A stretch of 64,000 nucleotides of DNA from positions 1 to 64,000 of the forward strand of contig NZ_JAFBEG010000001.1 in assembly GCF_016908635.1 (NCBI RefSeq), written 5' to 3'. The notes under the pieces are model-generated. The model did no database searches. It was not told the DNA's origin and saw only the letters and a program-made list of their open reading frames with translations. This document shows, piece after piece, positions 35,558 through 44,444 of the stretch (position 1 is the first letter of the stretch; every line of letters begins with the position of its first letter). The stretch is from Sporohalobacter salinus (lineage in GTDB: Bacteria > Bacillota > Halanaerobiia > Halobacteroidales > Acetohalobiaceae). The position numbers and the translations under genes are program-made.

Positions 35558-37279
35558 TTGAATTCAAATTTATTAAAACAGGCTCGAGGAGAAATAGAAG
35601 CTGACTTAGTATTGAAGAATGGAAGGGTAGTAGATGTCTTTAATGAAAGAATAAATAAGCTAGATGTTGCTATAGCAGATGGCATAATTATTGGAATAGG
35701 ATCTTATAAGGGACAGAGAGAAATAGATTTACAGGAGAAAATACTTACACCTGCTTTTATTGATGGTCACCTACATCTTGAAAGCACTATGACTAATGTG
35801 AAAGATTTCGCTCAACAAGTGATTTCATTGGGAACTACTACAGTTGTAGCTGACCCACATGAGATAGCAAATGTTATAGGTTTGGAAGGTATTAGATATT
35901 TATTAGATGCAGGTCTTGCTCTCCCCTGGAATTTCAATTTAATGCTGCCCTCCTGTGTTCCTCCAACTAAGTTTGATAATTCAGGTGCTGTTTTAAAAGC
36001 TGAAGATTTAGAGGAATTAATTACAGCCGAAGGAGTCTTTGGTCTTGGTGAGGTTATGGATTTTACTGGTGTAATTAATGGTAAAAAGGATATGTGGGAA
36101 AAATTATCTTTATTTGATGATTCTTTTATAGACGGTCATGCTCCTGAGTTGACTGCTAAAGAGTTAAATGCTTATTTATTAGGAAATATTAAGGCCGATC
36201 ATGAATGTACAACTCCTCAAGAAGCTCTTGAGAAGATAAGTAAGGGAATGTATGTTATGATTAGAGAGGGATCTGTGACTCGAGATTTAGCTAGATTACT
36301 GCCAGCAGTGAATGAAAAGAATAGTAATCGATTCTTGTTTGCTACTGATGATCGACATCCTGGAGATTTAATTGATGAAGGACATATTAATTTTTTGATA
36401 AAAAAAGCGGTAAAGCAAGGTATGGATCCTTTGCAAGCAATAAAACTTGCAACTATAAACTCAGCTGAAGCTTTAGGATTAGATAATATTGGGGCTATAG
36501 CTCCAGGTTATAAGGCTGATTTAGTTTTGATTGATGATTTAAAAAATTTCAATATTAATAGAGTTTTTAAAGATGGTAGGCTTGTAGCTCGAGATGGTAA
36601 ATTTATTTTAGATTCTGTTCAAAAGGAACAAACTTCTATAAATAAAAATAGTAAGATATATAATTCAGTTAATATTGGAAAGATAGAAAAATCTGATTTC
36701 ATATTACCAGTAGGTGATAAGTATCGGGTATTAGAATTAAGCAAAGATCAAATAATATCTAGGGAATCTACTGTTAGTTTAACTTCTCAGCAATTAACTT
36801 CTAGTAAATTAGTTAATGAGAATTTAGTTAAATTAGCAGCAGTAGAAAGACATAAGAAAACAGGGAATGTTGGTTTGGGATTATTAAAGGGGTTGGGGTT
36901 ACAGACAGGAGCAATTGCTACTTCTATTGCTCATGATTCTCACAACATTATTGTAGCTGGAATTGATACTGAGGATATGATATTAGCAGTAAAAGAAATA
37001 GAGAAGTTACAAGGGGGTATTGTCATAACGAATGGAGGTCAGGTAGTTGATAAGTTGCCTTTGCCTATTGCTGGTCTAATGTCAGATGAATCTTTGGTTG
37101 AAATTGCAGAAAGATTAGATAGTTTAAAGGATACTGCCTTTTCATTAGGAGTTACTCATAAGGAACCATTTATGACATTATCATTTATGTCCCTGCCTGT
37201 TATTCCTGAGTTAAAAATAACTGATAAGGGTTTATTTTCTGTCAAAGATTTTCAATTTGTTCCTTTAGTTATAGAGTAA
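35558..37279 (+). CDS. ade: Adenine deaminase
   Basis: A 573-residue AdeC-type amidohydrolase converting adenine to hypoxanthine and ammonia with Mn/Fe. Motifs are DGHLHLEST (about residue 70), VADPHEIANV (about 101), the DDRHPGDLIDEGHINF stretch (about 265), and the C-terminal adenine-deaminase domain with GLGLLKGLGL and ITNGGQVVDKLPLPIAGLMSD. TTG 35558 is the start, behind AGGGAGGGGG; no ATG lies upstream in frame. Product hypoxanthine feeds the molybdenum hydroxylases, and the next gene imports the substrate. Confidence 0.94.
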   Translation: MNSNLLKQARGEIEADLVLKNGRVVDVFNERINKLDVAIADGIIIGIGSYKGQREIDLQEKILTPAFIDGHLHLESTMTNVKDFAQQVISLGTTTVVADPHEIANVIGLEGIRYLLDAGLALPWNFNLMLPSCVPPTKFDNSGAVLKAEDLEELITAEGVFGLGEVMDFTGVINGKKDMWEKLSLFDDSFIDGHAPELTAKELNAYLLGNIKADHECTTPQEALEKISKGMYVMIREGSVTRDLARLLPAVNEKNSNRFLFATDDRHPGDLIDEGHINFLIKKAVKQGMDPLQAIKLATINSAEALGLDNIGAIAPGYKADLVLIDDLKNFNINRVFKDGRLVARDGKFILDSVQKEQTSINKNSKIYNSVNIGKIEKSDFILPVGDKYRVLELSKDQIISRESTVSLTSQQLTSSKLVNENLVKLAAVERHKKTGNVGLGLLKGLGLQTGAIATSIAHDSHNIIVAGIDTEDMILAVKEIEKLQGGIVITNGGQVVDKLPLPIAGLMSDESLVEIAERLDSLKDTAFSLGVTHKEPFMTLSFMSLPVIPELKITDKGLFSVKDFQFVPLVIE

Positions 37280-37377
37280 TTGGTAGTTTGGAAAAATTGA
37301 ATTTTAGAAAAAAGAAAGTAGTTGCTAGTTAAGTAGGTCGGGATAAGTGATTAAAATAATAAAAGGAGGTTGAAAAT

Positions 37378-38727
37378 GTGAGTGATCCTAATCCAGAAAC
37401 AGGTAAGAAGATTAATGAGGATAATATTTTGGAAAGAACATTTCATTTAAGTGAGAATAATACAAATATAAAGACTGAGATTTTAGCTGGAGTTACTACT
37501 TTTTTAACAATGGCTTATATTATTTTTGTTAATCCTTCAATCTTGAGTGATGCAGGTATGCCTTTTGGAGGAGTATTTATAGCAACTATTGCAGGAGCAA
37601 TAGTAGGAACCTTAAGTATGGCTTTACTAGCTAACTATCCTTTTGCTTTGGCATCTGGGATGGGCTTGAATGCTTTCTTTGCTTATACTGTAGTTGCGAA
37701 TATGGGAGTGCCCTGGGAAGCAGCATTAGGAGTAGTATTCATAGAGGGGATAATCTTTATCCTACTAAGTGTAACACCTGTTAGAAAGAAGATAGTTAAT
37801 TGTATTCCCATGACTTTAAAGGCTGCTATTTCTTCTGGTATAGGTTTGTTTATAGCTTTTATTGGTTTGCAGAATGCTGGACTTGTTGTATCAAGCCAGG
37901 CTACTTTAGTAAAGATGGGAGCAGAACCTTTATCTGGTCCTTCTTTGGTTGCTATTATAGGTATGATAGTAACAGGAGTATTATATGCTCTTCAGGTCAG
38001 GGGAGCTCTCTTATTAGGGATAATTGCTTCTACAATTGTTGGCTGGTTTAATGGAGTTACTCCTCCTTTAGAAGGAATAATTGCTATGCCTAAATTTGGA
38101 GAATGGTCTTCAGTTTTATTTAAGTTGGATATTAAAGCGGCTATGGATGTCGGAATTATCAGTGTATTACTATCTTTTCTTTTCGTTGATCTTTTTGATA
38201 CAGCCGGGACTTTAATAGGAGTAAGTAAACAGGCTGGATATATTGATGAAGATGGCAATTTACCAAAAGCTAATCGGGCTTTATTAGCTGATGCTATTGG
38301 TACTACTTGCGGGGCTTTATTTGGAACATCAACAGTTACTACTTTTGTAGAGTCTTCATCAGGTGTAGCTGAAGGTGGAAGAACTGGTTTAACAGGAGTA
38401 GTAACTGCTTTACTATTCTTTCTTGCTTTATTTTTTAAACCTTTAATTTCTATTGTACCAGCAGCTGCTACTGCGCCAGCTTTACTCTGCATAGGAACAA
38501 TGATGATGTCAAATATTACTGATCTTGATTGGAATGATTTCACTGAAATATTTCCAGCCTTTATTACTATGATTGCTATGCCTTTGACTTATTCTATTTC
38601 TCATGGAATAGCATTTGGGTTTATTATTTACCCAGTAGTGAAGTTATTTACTGGTCAGGGGGACAAGGTTAATTGGTTAGTTTATTTGTTAGGAGTAGTT
38701 TTCTTGGGGTATTTTCTTTGGATGTAG
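37378..38727 (+). CDS. AzgA-type adenine/hypoxanthine permease
   Basis: A 449-residue NCS2-like permease of the AzgA/PbuG/YicO branch with 12-14 TM helices. Diagnostic segments are FLTMAYIIFVNPSIL (about residue 40), LASGMGLNAFFAYTV (about 95) and TFVESSSGVAEGGRTGL (about 322). It imports adenine, hypoxanthine or guanine. The start is GTG 37378, with AAAAGGAGG 8 nt upstream. It pairs with adenine deaminase just before it. Confidence 0.92.
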   Translation: MSDPNPETGKKINEDNILERTFHLSENNTNIKTEILAGVTTFLTMAYIIFVNPSILSDAGMPFGGVFIATIAGAIVGTLSMALLANYPFALASGMGLNAFFAYTVVANMGVPWEAALGVVFIEGIIFILLSVTPVRKKIVNCIPMTLKAAISSGIGLFIAFIGLQNAGLVVSSQATLVKMGAEPLSGPSLVAIIGMIVTGVLYALQVRGALLLGIIASTIVGWFNGVTPPLEGIIAMPKFGEWSSVLFKLDIKAAMDVGIISVLLSFLFVDLFDTAGTLIGVSKQAGYIDEDGNLPKANRALLADAIGTTCGALFGTSTVTTFVESSSGVAEGGRTGLTGVVTALLFFLALFFKPLISIVPAAATAPALLCIGTMMMSNITDLDWNDFTEIFPAFITMIAMPLTYSISHGIAFGFIIYPVVKLFTGQGDKVNWLVYLLGVVFLGYFLWM

Positions 38728-38764
38728 AGATATTAAAATAGCAGGGGAGGATATATTCTGATCA

Positions 38765-39358
38765 ATGATTACAGCGATTATATTAGCAGCCGGTGAAGGG
38801 AAGAGAATGGGGACTTTAAAACAATTATTGCCCTGGAAAGATAGTACAATTATAGAAACAGTAATTAAAAATATTGGTGATTCTAGGTTTATTGATGATG
38901 AAATTAGAGTTGTTTTGGGAGCAGAAGCCAATAGAGTTGAGTCAGTTTTAAAGGAATGGGGAGATGAAAGGTTAAAAGTGATAAAGAATAATAATTATAA
39001 GGAAGGTATGTTAACTACTGTATGGCAGGGGATAAAAAATATTTCTGATTCTACAGAATATATTATGTTAGCTTTAGGAGATCAGCCTTTAATTGGTACT
39101 GATATTTTCAATGAAGTTTTAGAGGAGTGCATAAATGAACGGCCTGACATAATGGTCCCAGTTGTTAATAGAAAAAGAGGCCATCCTTTACTTATAAATA
39201 GAAGTTTAATTCCTGAAATTTATGATCTTAAAAAAGAAGGAGGTCTACGGAAGTTACTGCATAAGTATCCAGACAAAATATATCATTTTGATATTGATGA
39301 TGAGAGTATAATTATTGATCTTGACTATTATAATGAATATCAAAAGCATAAAAGGTGA
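38765..39358 (+). CDS. MocA-like molybdenum cofactor cytidylyltransferase (first copy)
   Basis: A 197-residue NTP-transferase of the MobA/MocA family. The nucleotide loop is LAAGEGKRMGTLKQLLPW (about residues 7-24); LALGDQPLIGTDI (about 103) is the metal/nucleotide motif and PVVNRKRGHPLLI (about 145) is typical of MocA. The likely reaction is CTP plus molybdopterin-Mo to the cytosine dinucleotide cofactor used by bacterial hydroxylases. A second paralogue is at 49178-49765. ATG 38765 has AGGGGAGG, spacing somewhat long. Confidence 0.85.
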   Translation: MITAIILAAGEGKRMGTLKQLLPWKDSTIIETVIKNIGDSRFIDDEIRVVLGAEANRVESVLKEWGDERLKVIKNNNYKEGMLTTVWQGIKNISDSTEYIMLALGDQPLIGTDIFNEVLEECINERPDIMVPVVNRKRGHPLLINRSLIPEIYDLKKEGGLRKLLHKYPDKIYHFDIDDESIIIDLDYYNEYQKHKR

Positions 39359-39370
39359 TTGTACATATTA

Positions 39371-39399
39371 TTTACACCAGAACCATTAATTGGTATAAT
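39371..39399 (+). promoter_or_regulatory. Sigma-A promoter upstream of yqeC
   Basis: TTTACA (39371-39376), exactly 17 nt, TATAAT (39394-39399): a consensus -10 and a near-consensus -35. It gives yqeC and the following genes their own promoter within the block and supports a start downstream at about 39464. Confidence 0.7.
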
Positions 39400-39463
39400 G
39401 AAATATATGAGCCTATTACTGTTATATGAGGTTAGAATATATAATTTGGATTAGGGAGTGAAT

Positions 39464-40237
39464 ATGATGCAAAAACAATTGTGAAAATCTCTGGATATTA
39501 GACAAGGAGATATAATTACGGTAGTAGGAGCTGGAGGAAAGACCTCAACGATTATAATTTTAGTGCAAGAAATGATTTCAAAGCGATTATTAATTACAAC
39601 GACTACTCATTTTACAGAATTTACTCAGTTTTTCAATAAGGAAGTTATGGGGGCAGATGCTGTAAAGATAATAAACGAAATAGATGATATTTGGCAACAA
39701 AAACCTAAACAGAAAATAGTTGTAGGTAAAGAACGAATTAACTATGATTCAGAATTAGCTAATTATAAAATTAAAGGTATTTCGCCAACATTAGTAGATA
39801 ATTTCAAATTAATCTTTTCTGATTGTAATATATTAGTTGAAGGGGATGGCTCTGCTGGCAAGCCCATTAAGGTTCCAGCATCTTATGAGCCGGTAGTTCC
39901 TGCTAAGACTGATATATTAATTCCAGTCTTAGGAATGAGTGGATTAGGAACTGAAATTAATGATCAGCATTGTCACCGCTTAAAACAGCTTAGGGGATTA
40001 ACTGACAAAAATATAATAGATCAGGAATTAATAGTTAAAATATTGACTTCAGTTGATTCATATGGTTATTATCAGAAAAAGATTAAGAATTATATTCCTA
40101 TTTTAAATCAAGTTTCGGAGAGTAATTTATCTAGAGTAAAAAAGATTGCCTTTGATTTAGTAGAAAAGGGCATACCAAAGGTGATTATTACTAATACTTT
40201 AAGGCCTAATCCGGTATTAAAAGTAGTTCAAAGATAA
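39464..40237 (+). CDS. yqeC: YqeC selenium-dependent hydroxylase accessory protein, with in-frame UGA at codon 7
   Basis: YqeC is a P-loop NTPase found with selenium-dependent molybdenum hydroxylases and thought to help insert or mature the selenium-containing cofactor. The frame opens at ATG 39464 (or ATG 39467) behind TTAGGGAGTG. It reads MMQKQL, then UGA at 39482-39484, then KSLDIRQGD and the intact P-loop VVGAGGKTS. It continues without stop through TTTTHF, LVEGDGSAGKPIK and PVLGMSG. Reading only from GTG 39563 would delete the P-loop. The UGA could be selenocysteine, a nonsense mutation, or bypassed by initiation at AUU 39515, which has AAGGAG five bases upstream. If the UGA is decoded the length is 257 residues. 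Confidence 0.75.
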
Positions 40238-40258
40238 GATGCAAGGAGGGGATTAAAA

Positions 40259-41026
40259 GTGGAACAGATTGAATTTTATAAGAAAATAGAAGAAACATAT
40301 AAGCAGAAAGAAAAAGCTTTAGTAGGTACAATTACTGCTATTGAAGGAAATAATAATTTTGAATTTGATCCTATGGGTACTAAAATTCTTCTACGTCAGG
40401 AGGATAGATTAACTTATCCAGCTAACAGATTAAAGCTGTGGCAAATGATTATGGATAATATAGTCAATGTTGATCAATTAATGGATTCTAAATTTCCAAT
40501 ATTGAAAAAAGTAAAAATTGATTCAGGAATTGAAGTGGAGGTTTATTTTGAACCAGTTTTGGAAGAGCCTCGGCTATTGATCTTTGGAGCAGGTCATGTA
40601 GCTAAACCTTTAGCTAAGGTAGGGAAGATGGTAGATTTTACGGTTACAGTAATGGATGATAGACAAGATATGGTTAGTAGACAGCGTTATCCTCAGGCTG
40701 ATGAATTGGTTTGTGCTGATTTTGATGATTATTTACGGAATCTGCAGATAAAAGAGAATGATTACTTAGTTATTGTGACAAGAGGGCATAAACATGATTA
40801 TGAGGTATTGAAGGAAGTTATTGATAGTCAAGCAAAATATATAGGAATGATTGGCAGTAGTCGTAAAGTAAAGATGTTATTTCGACAGTTACGGGATGAA
40901 GGGGTTGGCCAAGAATTAATAGATCAGGTTTATGCTCCAATTGGAGTAAATATAGCTAGTGAAACTCCAGCAGAAATAGCAATGTCAATTATTGCAGAAA
41001 TAATTTCTATAAGGAGGGAGGAGTAA
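40259..41026 (+). CDS. XdhC-family maturation factor, Rossmann-domain partner
   Basis: A 255-residue protein with the XdhC C-terminal Rossmann domain. The nucleotide loop is IFGAGHVAKPLAK (about residue 105), DDRQDMVSRQRYP follows (about 130), and the later VTRGHKHDYEVL and GMIGSSRKV are diagnostic. The N-terminal 90 residues look like a worn-down XdhC/CoxI domain that has lost the SSPR...GGG core; that core is supplied by the next gene. XdhC proteins bind Mo cofactor and help its sulfuration. GTG 40259 has GGAGGGG. Confidence 0.85.
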   Translation: MEQIEFYKKIEETYKQKEKALVGTITAIEGNNNFEFDPMGTKILLRQEDRLTYPANRLKLWQMIMDNIVNVDQLMDSKFPILKKVKIDSGIEVEVYFEPVLEEPRLLIFGAGHVAKPLAKVGKMVDFTVTVMDDRQDMVSRQRYPQADELVCADFDDYLRNLQIKENDYLVIVTRGHKHDYEVLKEVIDSQAKYIGMIGSSRKVKMLFRQLRDEGVGQELIDQVYAPIGVNIASETPAEIAMSIIAEIISIRREE

Positions 41027-41349
41027 TGAAGAAAGAAATAATAGATAAGATTATAAATTATGAAGGAGAAGGTGATTATATAGCACTTGCTACTGTTGTT
41101 TCGGCTACAGGTTCTTCACCAAGAGATATCGGAACACAGATGCTAGTTTATCCTAATGGCAGTATTGAAGGGACAGTGGGAGGCGGAATATCTGAAGCTG
41201 AAACTATTGAACAGGCTGAAGAATTAATGCAGACAGGCAAGAATAAGAAATGTTCTTTTGATATGAGTAATGAAGAAGTAGCTAAAGTTGGTGGAGTCTG
41301 TGGTGGTCAAGTTGAAATTTTTATTGAAACTATTAAAGTAGATGATTAG
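41026..41349 (+). CDS. Stand-alone XdhC/CoxI N-terminal domain
   Basis: A 107-residue protein covering only the XdhC_CoxI domain: ATVVSATGSSPRDIGTQML (about 22-40), GTVGGGISEAE (about 55) and the Cys motif GGVCGGQVEIFIE (about 88-100). In standard XdhC this domain is fused ahead of the Rossmann domain. Here the start overlaps the preceding stop by one base (TAATG), so the pair is made together and probably acts as a complex. Confidence 0.85.
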   Translation: MKKEIIDKIINYEGEGDYIALATVVSATGSSPRDIGTQMLVYPNGSIEGTVGGGISEAETIEQAEELMQTGKNKKCSFDMSNEEVAKVGGVCGGQVEIFIETIKVDD

Positions 41350-41380
41350 AAAATTTTTAGTAATATAAAGGAGGTATTTG

Positions 41381-42154
41381 ATGATAAAAAAGATCACTTG
41401 GGGATTAATTTTAGTCTCCATTTTGATTTTGTTAATGCCTATTGGTGTCCAGGCCCAAAAATCTTTATTTGTATATTGTGGAGCCGGTTTTAAAAAACCT
41501 ATGCAAGAGATAGGAGAGTTATTTGAACAGGAGTATGGTATCAGAATTAATTATCAATTTAATGGTTCAGGAACATTATCTAATCAAATTAAGACTGTTA
41601 AAAGTGGAGATTTGTATATGCCCGGAGATATTTGGTACATCAATAAATTAAAAAATATAAAAGGAGCCAAAGAAAAGCAAGGTAATTATATTTATACTCA
41701 GGCACCAGTTGGTTACCATACGCCGGTAGTTATAACTCCTGATAATAATCCGGGTAATATTAAAGAGTTTAATGATTTAGATGAATCAGAAGTTGAAGCA
41801 GTTTTAGGAAGTAAAAGTGCAGCTATTGGTCGAGTAGCAAATAAGATTTTAGCTAAATCTGGTTTTACCCTAAACACAATTGCTAAAATGGGAACAGTTA
41901 ATCAGGTAGCTATGACTGTTGCTATGGGCCAAGGTGATGTAGGAATAGTTTGGAGAGCTAATTATAAAGAATTTGAAGATAAATTAAAGCTAGTTAAGAT
42001 TCCTAAAGAAGTTAATGTTGTTAAAGATTTAGCTATAGCAGTACTTGAATTTTCATCAAAGAAAGAAAAAGCAGTTAAGTTTATGAATTTTGTTTCTTCA
42101 GAGAAAGGAAGAAACATTTTTGCTAAATATGGATATAGAACAAATAAGAATTAA
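41381..42154 (+). CDS. modA: Molybdate ABC transporter, substrate-binding protein
   Basis: A 257-residue ModA-like periplasmic binding protein. The signal peptide ends near VQA-QK (about residue 26). The oxyanion pocket residues lie in CGAGFKKPM (about 34) and FNGSGTLSNQ (about 60), with GRVANKIL and VAMTVAMGQGDVGIVWR later. It supplies molybdate (or tungstate) for the cofactor. There is no lipobox Cys, consistent with a soluble periplasmic protein in a two-membrane cell; that is inference. ATG 41381 has AAAGGAGG; TTG 41378 is a weaker choice. Confidence 0.85.
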   Translation: MIKKITWGLILVSILILLMPIGVQAQKSLFVYCGAGFKKPMQEIGELFEQEYGIRINYQFNGSGTLSNQIKTVKSGDLYMPGDIWYINKLKNIKGAKEKQGNYIYTQAPVGYHTPVVITPDNNPGNIKEFNDLDESEVEAVLGSKSAAIGRVANKILAKSGFTLNTIAKMGTVNQVAMTVAMGQGDVGIVWRANYKEFEDKLKLVKIPKEVNVVKDLAIAVLEFSSKKEKAVKFMNFVSSEKGRNIFAKYGYRTNKN

Positions 42155-42184
42155 ATCAGATAATAGATTAATGGGGGTGGCCAG

Positions 42185-42979
42185 ATGGAGTTTAATTATT
42201 TCAAAGTAGTAATGTTTACTATATTTGTGATTTTTATTGCTTTTTTAAGTACTGTATTATTTACCCCATTGATGTATGTTAAAGTAACAACGCTATTATC
42301 AGTTTTGTTTAATAATCAGGAAGTCTATTATGCTTTATCTTTAAGTTTAATTTCATCATTGATTTCTATTTCATTGGCTGCTATAATTTCTTTACCTGTG
42401 GGTTATGTATTAGCTAGATATGATTTCATTGGGAAGAAGCTATTTGATATTCTGTTAGATTTACCGATTATTTTACCTCCTTTAGTAATGGGACTGAGCT
42501 TATTAATCTTGTTAGGGCCGGTATTAGGAGATCAATTAGCAAAATTAGGAATTAGATTTGTTTTTACTCCTTTAGGAGTGGTAATGGCTCAGTTTATGGT
42601 AGCAACTCCTTTTACTATTCGAAGCTTCAAGACGGCTTTTATTGAGATTGATCCTAATCTAGAGCGGGCAGCAATGACTTTAGGGGATTCCTATTTTCAA
42701 GTTTTTAGAAGAATTACTCTTCCTTTGGCCAGAAATGGTATTATATCAGGAATTACTTTAGCTTGGGCTAGGGCAATGGGAGAATTTGGAGCTACAGTAA
42801 TGTTAGCTGGAGCCACTCGTTTGAAGACTGAAACATTGCCTATTGCTATTTTCCTAAATATTTCGACTGGCGATATGGATGTAGCTATTTCTATTTCTAT
42901 AATTATGATTATTTTTTCTGTTATTGTTTTGGGAATATTAAAAGCCTTTGGGAAAGAAGCTTATGAGTATAGGAGGTAA
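42185..42979 (+). CDS. modB: Molybdate ABC transporter, permease
   Basis: A 264-residue inner-membrane permease with about six helices. The cytoplasmic EAA loop reads RAAMTLGDSYFQVF followed by ITLPLARNG (about residues 158-182), and MGEFGATVMLAGAT (about 200) is characteristic of ModB/CysT-type permeases. It is 30 nt after modA and 5 nt before modC. Confidence 0.88.
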   Translation: MEFNYFKVVMFTIFVIFIAFLSTVLFTPLMYVKVTTLLSVLFNNQEVYYALSLSLISSLISISLAAIISLPVGYVLARYDFIGKKLFDILLDLPIILPPLVMGLSLLILLGPVLGDQLAKLGIRFVFTPLGVVMAQFMVATPFTIRSFKTAFIEIDPNLERAAMTLGDSYFQVFRRITLPLARNGIISGITLAWARAMGEFGATVMLAGATRLKTETLPIAIFLNISTGDMDVAISISIIMIIFSVIVLGILKAFGKEAYEYRR

Positions 42980-42984
42980 AAAAT

Positions 42985-43641
42985 ATGGTTTTGGAAGTGA
43001 CTTTAGAAAAAAAGATGGAAGATTTTAATATTTCTCAAGAGTTTACTGTAGAGAATGAAATTTTAATATTATTTGGTCCTTCTGGAGCAGGTAAAACTAC
43101 TATTTTAGATTGTATTGCTGGCTTACAAAGTCCTGATCAGGGTCTAATAAAATTAGATGGAGGATGTCTATTTTCAACTAAAAGAAAGATTGATTTACCT
43201 CCGTTTAAACGAGAAATAAGTTATATTTTTCAAGAGTGTGCTCTGTTTCCTCATCTAAATGTTAAAGAGAATGTAAGTTATAGTTTGGATGGGTGTAAAG
43301 GGGGGAAGGGATATAGATTCAGTATCAAAGAGGTTTTGGATATGTGTCAAATTACTCATCTTCAACAGCGGTTACCTTCTCAATTGTCCGGTGGAGAAAA
43401 GCAGAGGGTGGCTTTAGCTAGGGCTTTAATGAAGGAACCAGCTTTATTACTATTAGATGAACCATTGTCAGCTTTAGATTATAAATTAAGAAAGCATCTT
43501 CAATGTGAAATCAAAGATCTTCATAGAAAATGGCAGATTCCTTTTATTTATGTCACTCATAATAGAGATGAAGCTGAATTTTTGGGAGACAGAATTTTAA
43601 AAATTAAGCAGGGTAGTTTAAAAAAGTTAACTGTTGTATAA
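42985..43641 (+). CDS. modC: Molybdate ABC transporter, ATP-binding protein
   Basis: A 218-residue ABC ATPase. Walker A is GPSGAGKTT (about residue 32), the signature is LSGGEKQRVALARAL (about 134), and Walker B is LLLLDEPLSALD (about 154). The C-terminal Mop/TOBE regulatory domain of classic ModC is absent, so molybdate feedback through that domain is not expected. ATG 42985 has TAGGAGG. Confidence 0.87.
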   Translation: MVLEVTLEKKMEDFNISQEFTVENEILILFGPSGAGKTTILDCIAGLQSPDQGLIKLDGGCLFSTKRKIDLPPFKREISYIFQECALFPHLNVKENVSYSLDGCKGGKGYRFSIKEVLDMCQITHLQQRLPSQLSGGEKQRVALARALMKEPALLLLDEPLSALDYKLRKHLQCEIKDLHRKWQIPFIYVTHNRDEAEFLGDRILKIKQGSLKKLTVV

Positions 43642-43657
43642 ATGGGGGCGAAAAAGG

Positions 43658-44410
43658 ATGGAGGTTATTACTAAAGCTAAGCAGAAATTTAAAGATATAC
43701 TCAATAATAATAATTTGTTCAACAAAGACATAACAATTAGAGCTAGAGGGTTATCTTCTAAAGAAGCTATAGGTAATCCTGAGCGGAATGATTTCCCTTT
43801 AATGGTAGGTAAAGAAGTAATGATTCAGGCTGAATTTAGGGAAGATTTTGGTCAAGCTTTTACTGATCATCCTAGTGACTTTACAGGTGATTTACAGGAA
43901 ATTATGGAACTTTCTTTAGATAATAATCATCACCGGGCCTTATTCATTGCTACTGTAAATGCTGTTTTGCGTTCATTAAAGTTAACTAGAAAGACTATTC
44001 ATTGTAAAGATGAAGAACCCAGTGAATGTGCAGCCGAGATGTTAGAGTGGCTTCAAGAAAATTGTGCAAAGACTGAGAAGATCGGAATTATTGGTTACCA
44101 TCCTGCTATTGTAAAGGAGAGTAGTTTGGTTGTTGGACCAGAAAATATTAGGGTAAGTGATCTAAATCAAGAGAGAATAGGTGAAAATAAATTTGGAATT
44201 GAGATTTGGAATGGAAATGAGAGGAATGAAGAGTTGATTAAAGAAACTGATTTGATTTTGGCAACCGGTTCTTCGGTTGTTAATGATACGATTGATGATC
44301 TATTATATTTATTTGATAGATATACAAAGGATTATTATTTTTTTGGAAATACAATTGCTGGAGTTGCAACTTTACTAGATTTGCCTAGGTTATGCTTTTG
44401 TGGTAGATAA
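43658..44410 (+). CDS. DUF364 Rossmann-like protein
   Basis: A 250-residue protein of the DUF364 (putative heavy-metal chelatase-like) family: N-terminal DUF4213-type segment with RARGLSSKEAIGNP (about 32-45), then the Rossmann-like domain with IGIIGYHPAIV (about 140) and ILATGSSVVNDT (about 205). The family often accompanies metal or molybdenum transport genes. Its role is unproven, possibly metal insertion. ATG 43658 was chosen because GGGGGCG AAAAAGG precedes it; the longer TTG reading overlaps modC. Confidence 0.75.
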   Translation: MEVITKAKQKFKDILNNNNLFNKDITIRARGLSSKEAIGNPERNDFPLMVGKEVMIQAEFREDFGQAFTDHPSDFTGDLQEIMELSLDNNHHRALFIATVNAVLRSLKLTRKTIHCKDEEPSECAAEMLEWLQENCAKTEKIGIIGYHPAIVKESSLVVGPENIRVSDLNQERIGENKFGIEIWNGNERNEELIKETDLILATGSSVVNDTIDDLLYLFDRYTKDYYFFGNTIAGVATLLDLPRLCFCGR

Positions 44411-44444
44411 AGATTATTTCTGAACTATTAATAAGGTGGGATCT

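Noticed and set aside
37992-38543. 183-codon minus-strand ORF inside the AzgA-type permease
   Set aside because: Antisense shadow of a membrane protein gene. No family resemblance and no RBS.
39563-40237. YqeC starting at GTG 39563
   Set aside because: It lacks an RBS and would remove the conserved P-loop that lies in frame just upstream.
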